Source: Deltaproteobacteria bacterium (GTDB lineage: Bacteria; Desulfobacterota; Desulfobacteria; Desulfobacterales; SURF-15). From it: 20,185 nt of DNA. Each line of letters opens with the position of its first letter. Positions within the stretch are counted from its first letter, which is position 1. This document shows, piece by piece, positions 1 through 6,364 of this stretch. The notes below the pieces were generated by a model. The model did no database searches. It saw only the letters and a list, made by a program, of their open reading frames with translations, and had not been told where the DNA came from. The stretch lies in NCBI GenBank assembly GCA_024644775.1, contig JAHEHB010000040.1, positions 1 to 20,185 on the forward strand, given 5' to 3'. Made by a program: the position numbers and the translations under genes.

Positions 1-356
1 CTGTTGCCCATCAGGTTATCGCATTGAAAGCAGCGAAATCGCAACAGCCCGTAGTGGAAGAATGTGATGCCGGGTTAATGAAATTAGCAGTGCCCCTATT
101 CGTAAACGATCAGTTCATGGGAGTTGCAGGGGGTTGTGGTCTCTTGAAAAAAGATGGCAAGGTCGACGCCTATCTGGTTCATAAAAATACCGGCATTGAA
201 TTGAAAGAGGTTGAAGACCTGGCAGATGATGTAAATACAATTGGAAACGATAAAATCCATTCAATTATTGAATACATTAAAGATCAGTTAGATCAAATTG
301 TTAAAAATTTTAAAAAGGGTTCAAAGATTACTGGAAAAAATGTCTGTGATCATTAA
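1..356 (+). CDS. PocR-type sensory domain protein, 3' end only
   Basis: The reading frame is open to the left edge (first full codon at 3), so the gene begins outside the window. The TTG at 24 is an internal Leu codon, not a credible start. The visible part contains a C-D-A-G-L motif, then a hydrophobic strand with a Pro (LAVPLFV), then G-V-A-G-G-C-G. These resemble the C-terminal half of the PocR ligand-binding domain (a PAS-like sensory fold, often with CHAGL), ending in a helical Lys-rich tail. PocR domains are proposed to bind small organic ligands; the ligand here cannot be inferred. No DNA-binding or kinase domain follows, so the protein may be a stand-alone sensor unless its N-terminus carries another domain. 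The next gene starts 12 nt downstream, so the two are probably co-transcribed. The family call rests on motif memory, not a profile search. Confidence 0.6.
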   Translation, partial: VAHQVIALKAAKSQQPVVEECDAGLMKLAVPLFVNDQFMGVAGGCGLLKKDGKVDAYLVHKNTGIELKEVEDLADDVNTIGNDKIHSIIEYIKDQLDQIVKNFKKGSKITGKNVCDH

Positions 357-368
357 TGGAGAAATATT

Positions 369-815
369 ATGGGTGATTCTCTCGATGATTTTATTTTGCA
401 GGCTCAGGAACAAATGTTAAAGGTGGTAAAAGCCACCTATGGTGAAAACGTCTACGAACGCTGGAGAAATCCTGTCTATATGGGACCCATCAAAGATCCC
501 CATGGATATGCTCGCTTGAAAGGACGTTGCGAAGACACCATGGAAATTTTTCTGAAATTTGAAAAAAACCGTGTAAAAGAAGCATCATTTCAAACCGATG
601 GCTGCGGATCAAGCGTCGTATGCGGTTCAATCGCTGCTGAGATATCCTTCGGGAAAAGTCCTGATGAACTGCTGGACATCACCGGTGAAAACATTCTGGA
701 AAAATTGGGAGGATTGCCAAAAGAAGACGAGCACTGTGCCTTTTTAGCCGTAGAAACCCTTCATGAAGCCATAAACGCATTCATGAAGAAAATGGTGTCA
801 AATCGTGATCTGTGA
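369..815 (+). CDS. NifU/IscU-like Fe-S cluster scaffold protein
   Basis: This 148-residue protein fits the length of a NifU N-terminal/IscU scaffold. It has three conserved-position cysteines: C54 in G-R-C-E-D-T-M (canonical C-G-D-x-M), C79 in D-G-C-G, and C123 in E-H-C-A-F-L-A (canonical HCS-LA). An extra C85 lies shortly after C79. Such scaffolds assemble a transient [2Fe-2S] cluster on the three Cys with a nearby Asp and pass it to apo-proteins in the cytoplasm. The usual Gly before the Asp of the first motif is Glu here, and the segment before it (around 35-50) diverges from housekeeping IscU, so this is probably a specialised member. GGAGA at 359-363 is a well-placed ribosome binding site. 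No cysteine desulfurase, IscA or HscAB gene is visible, so the partner is unknown. It probably forms an operon with the PocR-domain gene. Confidence 0.8.
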   Translation: MGDSLDDFILQAQEQMLKVVKATYGENVYERWRNPVYMGPIKDPHGYARLKGRCEDTMEIFLKFEKNRVKEASFQTDGCGSSVVCGSIAAEISFGKSPDELLDITGENILEKLGGLPKEDEHCAFLAVETLHEAINAFMKKMVSNRDL

Positions 816-874
816 TTAAGAAACACATTTAATATAAATTTTTACTTGAGTTTAAAAAGACCGGAGGGTCTTGC

Positions 875-2440
875 ATGACTTCTTTCGATGACTGGAAAGT
901 GGTTTTAATCGATGATGAGGAAGATATCCGTGATATCATGACCATCGCCCTTGAGGATGCAGGATATAAAGTGTTTACAGCTCACGACGGCGAAAGTGGC
1001 TTACGAAAAACTGAGGAAATATCCCCCCAGGTCGTTATCACCGATATTCGCATGCCCGGGATGAACGGGATTCAAGTACTGGGGGCGATCAAAAAGTATA
1101 ATCCTGATATTGAAGTAATCGTTGCAACAGCCTTTGGCGAGATGGCATTGGCAATTCAGGCCCTTCAACTCGATGCGTCGGATTTTATTACAAAACCGAT
1201 TAACGATGAAGCCCTGAACCTTGCTCTCAAGCGTGCAAAAGATCGTTATACCTCCAGAAAACAGCTCAAGGACTACACCGCATTCTTGGAAAAAGAGAAG
1301 GCGGAATCGGCTCAGGAACTGATAAAGACCTTCACCTTTCAGAAAAATCTTATCGAAAGCTCTATGGATGGAATCCTGGGGTGCGATGAAAAGGAAAAAG
1401 TGATCATTTTCAACAAGAGCATGGAACAGATGCTCGGCTATTCAAAATCGGAAGTCCTCAACAAAACGACACTCGATCGATTCTTTCTTCCCGGTGAAAA
1501 CGAACGGCTTAGAAGAGAGCTTGCAGGCGAAAAATACGGAGGGAAAAACCGTCTGTTGCTGTATGAGACAACACTTGTGGGGGTGTCAGAGAAAAAAATC
1601 CCTGTTCAGGTGTCAGCCACCAAACAATCGAATCAAGATCAGACGAATCAAGATCAGGGAAACGAATTGGTTTGTTTTTTTAGGGATCTCAGAGAAATTC
1701 GCAAGCTCGAACGGGAGGTTTCGGATCAAGCACGCATACTCCATCAGGACAAGATGATGTCGTTAGGGAAGCTCGCGGCCAGTATGGTTCATGAGATTAA
1801 TAATCCGCTTTCCGGAATTTTAAACTATATCCGGCTGATGATCCGAACGCTCAGCCGTGGACCATTGGTTGAAGATCGGCGGAAAAAATTTTTAGGCTAC
1901 CTGAACCTCATGGAAAATGAAACCAATCGTTGTTCTCAAATAGTCTCCAGTCTTCTCACGTTTTCCCGAAAATCTCCACCATCATTCGGGCAAGTTCGGA
2001 TAGACGATCTATTAGATCGGTGCACCATTTTGAGCAAACATAAGCTTGAGTTACAAAACATTCAACTGGTTTCTGAAATCAACTCGGATATTCCGCCTGT
2101 AAACGGCGATTTTAATCAATTGCAACAATGCGTGATTAACCTCATATTCAACGCCATCGACGCTATGCCAAACGGGGGAACATTATACTTGTCTGCTATC
2201 TATGATTTCGCGAAAAAACATGTCACGATTGCAGTAAAAGATACTGGACCCGGTATTCCCCAAAAAAACCTCCCGCATATCTTTGAACCCTTTTTTACCA
2301 CCAAACAGGAGGGATACGGGGTAGGGCTCGGTTTGTCCACTGTGTACGGAATCATGGAACACCACAATGGACTAGTAGACGTGAAAAGCGAGACAGGCCA
2401 TGGAGCTACCTTTAGGCTTAAGATACCGGTTTTTAAATAG
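875..2440 (+). CDS. Soluble REC-PAS sensor histidine kinase
   Basis: This is a 521-residue cytoplasmic protein with no membrane segment. Residues 5-122 are a receiver domain with D13/D14, phospho-acceptor D57 (ITDIRMPG), T85 and K107. Residues about 153-275 are a PAS domain. Residues about 293-365 are the HisKA dimerisation domain with H306 in M-V-H-E-I-N-N-P-L, an NtrB-like H-box. Residues about 410-520 are the ATPase domain with N426 (N box), D456-T-G-P-G (G1) and G-V-G-L-G-L (G2). A receiver at the N-terminus of a kinase usually couples the output of another kinase to this one; the partner is not visible. GGAGGG at 863-868 is a strong ribosome binding site 6 nt before the ATG. The gene lies 59 nt behind the scaffold gene and converges with cheY. 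A 15-nt tandem repeat falls inside the PAS-coding part. Confidence 0.93.
   Translation: MTSFDDWKVVLIDDEEDIRDIMTIALEDAGYKVFTAHDGESGLRKTEEISPQVVITDIRMPGMNGIQVLGAIKKYNPDIEVIVATAFGEMALAIQALQLDASDFITKPINDEALNLALKRAKDRYTSRKQLKDYTAFLEKEKAESAQELIKTFTFQKNLIESSMDGILGCDEKEKVIIFNKSMEQMLGYSKSEVLNKTTLDRFFLPGENERLRRELAGEKYGGKNRLLLYETTLVGVSEKKIPVQVSATKQSNQDQTNQDQGNELVCFFRDLREIRKLEREVSDQARILHQDKMMSLGKLAASMVHEINNPLSGILNYIRLMIRTLSRGPLVEDRRKKFLGYLNLMENETNRCSQIVSSLLTFSRKSPPSFGQVRIDDLLDRCTILSKHKLELQNIQLVSEINSDIPPVNGDFNQLQQCVINLIFNAIDAMPNGGTLYLSAIYDFAKKHVTIAVKDTGPGIPQKNLPHIFEPFFTTKQEGYGVGLGLSTVYGIMEHHNGLVDVKSETGHGATFRLKIPVFK
1629..1658 (+). repeat. 15-nt in-frame tandem repeat in the PAS-coding region
   Basis: Two adjacent copies, 1629-1643 and 1644-1658, differ at one position only. 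They encode NQDQT followed by NQDQG at residues 253-262 of the REC-PAS kinase, a polar loop near the end of the PAS domain. The unit is a multiple of three, so copy gain or loss would keep the frame. Confidence 0.9.
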
Positions 2441-2485
2441 ATCGGCTAATATATTGAAATAAGCACTCCGTTTGTCTAATTTGTC

Positions 2486-2866
2486 CTAATTAAAGACTGC
2501 CTGCAGCTTATCTCCGAAAGTTTCAGGGGTAAACGGTTTTACAACGTAGTTGCTGACACCCGCTTTAACCGCCTCCACGACATTTTCTTTCATTCCCTCT
2601 GCCGTTACCATGATAAAAGGAAGATCTTTAAAATTCTCGTCACCCCTTACGGCCTTTAGCAACTCGAGCCCGGTCATATTCGGCATATTCCAGTCAGACA
2701 CGATCAATCCGATTTTTTCTTTCTTCAAAGCATCGAGTGCAACGCTGCCATCCGTTGCCTCAACAATCTTGGTATACCCGATCTGCTTGAGTACCCCCTT
2801 TACGATTCGTCTCATGGTTGCAAAATCATCAACGACTAACACTTTTATCGATATATCAAGCGCCAC
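2486..2866 (-). CDS. cheY: Chemotaxis response regulator CheY
   Basis: This is a single 126-residue receiver domain with no output domain. Acidic pair D13/D14, phospho-acceptor D58 (V-S-D-W-N-M-P-N-M-T-G), T88 and K110 (V-V-K-P-F-T) are all present, and the D-W-N-M-P signature is typical of true CheY. Phosphorylated by CheA, it would bind the flagellar switch and bias rotation; the CheZ encoded just upstream would dephosphorylate it. The start is GTG at 2866: a G-rich ribosome binding site (GGGGG, about 2872-2876) sits about 7 nt upstream, and this start leaves a normal eight residues before the first beta strand. It is the last gene of the long leftward cluster and converges with the REC-PAS kinase gene across 45 nt. 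No clear stem-loop terminator is visible in that gap. Confidence 0.96.
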   Translation of the reverse strand: MALDISIKVLVVDDFATMRRIVKGVLKQIGYTKIVEATDGSVALDALKKEKIGLIVSDWNMPNMTGLELLKAVRGDENFKDLPFIMVTAEGMKENVVEAVKAGVSNYVVKPFTPETFGDKLQAVFN

Positions 2867-2934
2867 TATAATGCCCCCTTAATTATATATTTTCCGTGTT
2901 CCTGGTTCCGCTTTTCACGTTTGGTTTATTGAAT

Positions 2935-3714
2935 TCATAAATTAGCCAATAAATCATCAATGTCCCCCTGCCCCAACCCCTCGCCTATTCTTTGAGGTCC
3001 CTGCAGCTCGGCGCGATAATTTTCAACATCCCGTTCCAATTCGTGAAAACTCTTTCTGGGATTTTCTTTATACTTCTGAATCTTAATACCGCAGGAAATG
3101 ACCAGATCCTCTATGCGTACTTCCATTGATTTAACTAATTGAACAATTCGTTGAATCCGCTGACCTACTAGATCCTGAAAGCAAAGAGGCTCCAACATCG
3201 ATAAGGATAGATCACCGATCGTTTTAAATACTTCCATTTGCTGTTCAATAGTTTCAAATGCTTGGGAAGAGCCGATTTTTTGTTTATTTTCGCCAGTCTT
3301 CTTGGAATCCGTTAATTTCGTACCGCCTTTCTGATTACCGTTACCAGAAACAATTGATTTTAAACGCTCGAATTGATTGTTGGCAATGTCCATCTGCTCA
3401 TCATTAATGTCCATGATCTTCATCGTACATTTCTCTAAAGTCTCGTTGATGCCCTCCAACTGATTACTCGCTTCCGGAATATCTTTTTCGGCAATCGCGA
3501 CAAGACCCGGTTCAATCTTCTTATGAAGATCCTTTCGGAAATCGATCAACTCCTGCGCAACTTTCTTGATTTTGTCAGTAAATTCCACTGTGAGACATTC
3601 GAAGAATTCAATCCTCTCGAGTTTTTTTAAAACGTCTCCCATACCTTCCACCCGCGATCTATCGATTTCTTCTTTTTTTTTCTTCTTTTTAAGTTGACGG
3701 TTTCCTGGTTTCAT
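2935..3714 (-). CDS. cheZ: CheY-P phosphatase CheZ
   Basis: The 259-residue, mostly helical protein fits CheZ. Residues 178-194 contain C-F-Q-D-L-V-G-Q-R-I, in which D181 and Q185 match the catalytic D-x3-Q of Escherichia coli CheZ (D143/Q147). The last nine residues, D-I-D-D-L-L-A-N-L, match the C-terminal CheY-binding helix, joined by a flexible linker. Residues 124-150 form a polar low-complexity loop where the helical hairpin would turn. The N-terminus is unusual: residues 9-14 are six consecutive Lys, encoded by a run that includes nine adenines on the coding strand. The start at 3714 is supported by AGGGGAA about 7 nt upstream. A second in-frame Met at residue 25 could in principle give a shorter form lacking the Lys tract. 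The gene lies between cheR and cheY. Confidence 0.92.
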   Translation of the reverse strand: MKPGNRQLKKKKKKEEIDRSRVEGMGDVLKKLERIEFFECLTVEFTDKIKKVAQELIDFRKDLHKKIEPGLVAIAEKDIPEASNQLEGINETLEKCTMKIMDINDEQMDIANNQFERLKSIVSGNGNQKGGTKLTDSKKTGENKQKIGSSQAFETIEQQMEVFKTIGDLSLSMLEPLCFQDLVGQRIQRIVQLVKSMEVRIEDLVISCGIKIQKYKENPRKSFHELERDVENYRAELQGPQRIGEGLGQGDIDDLLANL

Positions 3715-3778
3715 TATCTATTCCCCTGTCGGCTTAATTCAATGCGTCGTTTTTTTCCTATCCAATTTTTTTATTCAA

Positions 3779-4621
3779 TCAATCCACCAATTGATAGAAC
3801 ATGCTTTTAAGATGCTGTTTGAGCTGAAACCTTGAGCTTACACCGGTCAAAGATTCACTAGATCCAATTATCAGATACCCGTCCTTTTCCATGACACCCG
3901 CGATTTTATTAAACAGTTTCTTTCGATCTTCTACGCCAAAATAAATACCAATGTTCCTACAAAAAACGATATCGAATCTACCAAAACTGGAAAAAGGATC
4001 GTTCAGATTGAAGTGTTTAAAATCAGCCAAAGATCTTATTTCGTCTTTGATCCTCCATTTATTTTCGTTGGGATAAAAATATTTTTCCAATTTAGCATGC
4101 TCAAGACCTCGCTCTACTTCTAATTGACTGTATTCACCATAACTGGCTTTGGCTATCGCGGCGGTCGAGATGTCCGTTCCAAATAGTTTAATGTTATATT
4201 TCGAAAAATCGTCCAGAGTATCTTTTAGAACCATGGCGATGCTGTAGATCTCCTGTCCCGTTGAGCATGCCGCACTCCAAATACGAATTGGAATCCGCGA
4301 GCCATTGAAGGAATTCGCCACACGCCTATCAATCAAATCCGGCAGTATTTTATATTGAAGCATCTCAAAAGGCGATGTGTCTCTATAAAAATAGGTCTCA
4401 TTAGTTGTTACAGCATCGATGATTTTTCGTTCAAGGGTTTTTTGGCCATCGAATATCGCCTTTCGATGCAGTTCACTATAAGAAGTGCAGTTTTGTTCCT
4501 CGACTAATCTAGCAAGCCTTGTCTCAAGAAGATAGGCTTTATTCTCCTCCAGAAGGATCCCGGAAATCTTGTAAATATACTGAGAAAATAGTTTAAATTC
4601 ATCTTTTTTTATCTTTATCAT
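3779..4621 (-). CDS. cheR: Chemoreceptor methyltransferase CheR
   Basis: This 280-residue protein has the usual two-domain CheR plan. Residues 1-75 are the helical N-terminal domain. Residues 76-280 are the S-adenosylmethionine-dependent methyltransferase, with T-T-N-E-T-Y-F-Y-R-D at 72-81, the SAM-binding A-C-S-T-G-Q-E at 118-124, G-T-D-I-S at 148-152, and F-C-R-N-I-G-I-Y-F at 220-228. It would methylate glutamates on chemoreceptors and is opposed by the CheB encoded upstream. The chemoreceptor in this window has no C-terminal CheR-tethering pentapeptide, so untethered methylation is likely. The sequence before the ATG (4622-4645) shows no convincing Shine-Dalgarno motif, so translation may be weak. 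It follows cheB by 81 nt. Confidence 0.95.
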   Translation of the reverse strand: MIKIKKDEFKLFSQYIYKISGILLEENKAYLLETRLARLVEEQNCTSYSELHRKAIFDGQKTLERKIIDAVTTNETYFYRDTSPFEMLQYKILPDLIDRRVANSFNGSRIPIRIWSAACSTGQEIYSIAMVLKDTLDDFSKYNIKLFGTDISTAAIAKASYGEYSQLEVERGLEHAKLEKYFYPNENKWRIKDEIRSLADFKHFNLNDPFSSFGRFDIVFCRNIGIYFGVEDRKKLFNKIAGVMEKDGYLIIGSSESLTGVSSRFQLKQHLKSMFYQLVD

Positions 4622-4702
4622 AAAAACAGTGTGTTAACATTCTGCAATTATTGTACGCCCAATTTTCAAGCGAACGGCTTTTGTTCCAATCAATACAATA
4701 GC

Positions 4703-5815
4703 TTAACTACTCAAGCACTTCACCGTTCGGCCTATTTCTTCTGCAATTAGGCCTAGTGGTGCAATCGTATCCACAATTCCGCTTTCAATAGGTTTTTTCG
4801 GCATACCATATACGACACAGGTCGCTTCGTTTTGCGCGATCACCGACGCGCCATTACGCTTCATAAGTTTCAAACCCAGCGTGCCATCGGAACCCATACC
4901 CGTCATGATAACACCGGTTGCCCGCCCTACAAAGTGATGAGCCACCGATCGAAACAGGTAATCCACTGAAGGTTTACAACTGTTTTCCGGAGGATCATCG
5001 GTAATACGTACAATCCTTGTTTTCCCATCAGCCCCGGCAGCTACCTTCATTTGCTTACCACCCGGGGCAATCAACGCCACGTTTGCCTGAAGGGGTTCTC
5101 CATCTTTTGCTTCTCTAACCTCTATTCTACATTTTGAATTTAGATTATTTGCCAGAGATCGCGTAAATACAGGCGGCATATGCTGAACGATCAGGACAGG
5201 AACACCCAAATCCGCAGGAATTTGGGGCATCATTTGTGTCAATGCGTTGGGACCACCTGTTGAAATACCGATAACCACGATATCCGCTTTTTTCCTATTT
5301 GGGGACACGCGCATTCTCATATGTTGAACCGCATTCCTGTGATGACCCGGTAATTTACTCGTCGAGGCAACTCTCCCTTTAAGTATCCGTTTGATCTCCC
5401 TATGGCGAGCAAATGCACTGAGCATGGGAACCAAGGCATTTTTGATTGCTTTGAAATTCTCTACCATGGTTCCTTCTTCGGGTTTAGAAATGAAGTCAAA
5501 AGCGCCTAACTCCAAGGCCCTCATGGTTAATTCTCCACCTCGTTGAGTCAGACTGCTGAGCATAATGGCATCCACTTCGGGTGCTTCCTTCTTTATGTGA
5601 CCCAGGGCTTCCAGTCCATTCATTTCCGGCATTTCAATATCTAACGTCAGCAGATCCGGTTTCAAGGAATCAACCTTTAAAATGGCCGCTTTTCCATTAT
5701 GAGCAGTTCCTACGATCTCAGCATTCGGTAGTTCGGCTATCACATCACTTACTATTTTTCGATAGACAACCGTATCGTCTACCACTAGCACTCTAAGAGG
5801 ACAATCGCTTTTCAT
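4703..5815 (-). CDS. cheB: Chemoreceptor methylesterase/deamidase CheB
   Basis: The protein has 370 residues. Residues 7-125 are a receiver domain with D13/D14, phospho-acceptor D59 (L-T-L-D-I-E-M-P-E-M-N-G) and K111. Residues about 126-175 are a basic linker. Residues about 178-366 are the methylesterase, with catalytic S185 (G-I-S-T-G-G-P), H212 (Q-H-M-P-P) and D310 (G-M-G-S-D-G). Phosphorylation by CheA activates the esterase, which removes methyl groups from receptor glutamates. No good ribosome binding site precedes the ATG. Instead the start lies inside a short 7-nt-period AT-rich repeat. No other Met would leave an intact receiver domain, so this start is kept. Confidence 0.96.
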   Translation of the reverse strand: MKSDCPLRVLVVDDTVVYRKIVSDVIAELPNAEIVGTAHNGKAAILKVDSLKPDLLTLDIEMPEMNGLEALGHIKKEAPEVDAIMLSSLTQRGGELTMRALELGAFDFISKPEEGTMVENFKAIKNALVPMLSAFARHREIKRILKGRVASTSKLPGHHRNAVQHMRMRVSPNRKKADIVVIGISTGGPNALTQMMPQIPADLGVPVLIVQHMPPVFTRSLANNLNSKCRIEVREAKDGEPLQANVALIAPGGKQMKVAAGADGKTRIVRITDDPPENSCKPSVDYLFRSVAHHFVGRATGVIMTGMGSDGTLGLKLMKRNGASVIAQNEATCVVYGMPKKPIESGIVDTIAPLGLIAEEIGRTVKCLSS

Positions 5816-5837
5816 TTACTATTCATCATTTGTCATT
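5810..5837 (-). repeat. Degenerate heptamer repeat at the cheB start
   Basis: Read on the - strand, four consecutive 7-nt units begin with AAT: AATGACA, AATGATG, AATAGTA, then AATGAAA, which contains the cheB start codon. The period and base composition resemble the heptad array before cheA (9159-9207). Confidence 0.55.
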
Positions 5838-5882
5838 TTTAAGGATAAGCCACCGATACCGTCATTCGACTCGGAAAAATAT

Positions 5883-6335
5883 TTATTCCCTTGCCTTAAG
5901 AACTTCTTCAGCATTCAATATACCGATTAAGCTGTTGTCAGTCTTGTAAACCCCTTCAAAATATTTTCCTTGAATACCACCAATGTTGGCAGGTACCGGT
6001 TGCACCTCGTCCCAATCCATCCGCACAACGTCGCTAATTCGCTCAACCAGTAACCCCACATATTCGTTCTCGGAATTTACAATAATATTGCGATTGCCCT
6101 GCTCGCCTACCCTGATAGTGGGGAGGCCAAGCTTTCTACAAAGATCAATGACGGTTACAATTTGCCCGCGCAAATTTAAAATACCTGTTACATACTCGGG
6201 GGCTTGAGGTACCGGCGTCATTTCCAAAATTTTATTTATTTCTTGAATCTTCAGAATATCCATCCCACAGACGGCTTCTCCTGCGTAAAATGTAGCCAGT
6301 TCTACGGTTTTTCCGTTTCTTTTGGTATCCGTCAT
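5883..6335 (-). CDS. cheW: Chemotaxis coupling protein CheW
   Basis: The 150-residue protein is a single CheW (SH3-like) domain spanning about residues 10-148. It has the signature G-I-L-N-L-R-G-Q-I-V-T-V-I-D-L, including the Arg found at the receptor/CheA interface. CheW links chemoreceptors to CheA in the membrane-associated array. There is no receiver domain, so it is CheW rather than CheV. It follows cheA by 29 nt and carries the strongest ribosome binding site in the cluster, suggesting that it needs to be made in good supply relative to its neighbours. Confidence 0.96.
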   Translation of the reverse strand: MTDTKRNGKTVELATFYAGEAVCGMDILKIQEINKILEMTPVPQAPEYVTGILNLRGQIVTVIDLCRKLGLPTIRVGEQGNRNIIVNSENEYVGLLVERISDVVRMDWDEVQPVPANIGGIQGKYFEGVYKTDNSLIGILNAEEVLKARE

Positions 6336-6346
6336 TTGTTTTTTTT

Positions 6347-6355
6347 ATCACCTCC
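6347..6355 (-). promoter_or_regulatory. Strong extended Shine-Dalgarno of cheW
   Basis: On the - strand this reads GGAGGTGAT, a near-full complement to the 16S rRNA tail. It is followed by an A-rich spacer of 11 nt before the cheW ATG. The spacing is somewhat long, but no other start fits better. Confidence 0.7.
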
Positions 6356-6364
6356 AAGATTCTA

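Noticed and set aside
816..874. Promoter before the REC-PAS kinase gene
   Set aside because: The 59-nt gap is AT-rich and contains TATA-like strings, but no paired -35/-10 stands out from background.
2441..2485. Bidirectional terminator between the convergent REC-PAS kinase gene and cheY
   Set aside because: No stem of useful length followed by a T-run could be found on either strand in the 45-nt gap.
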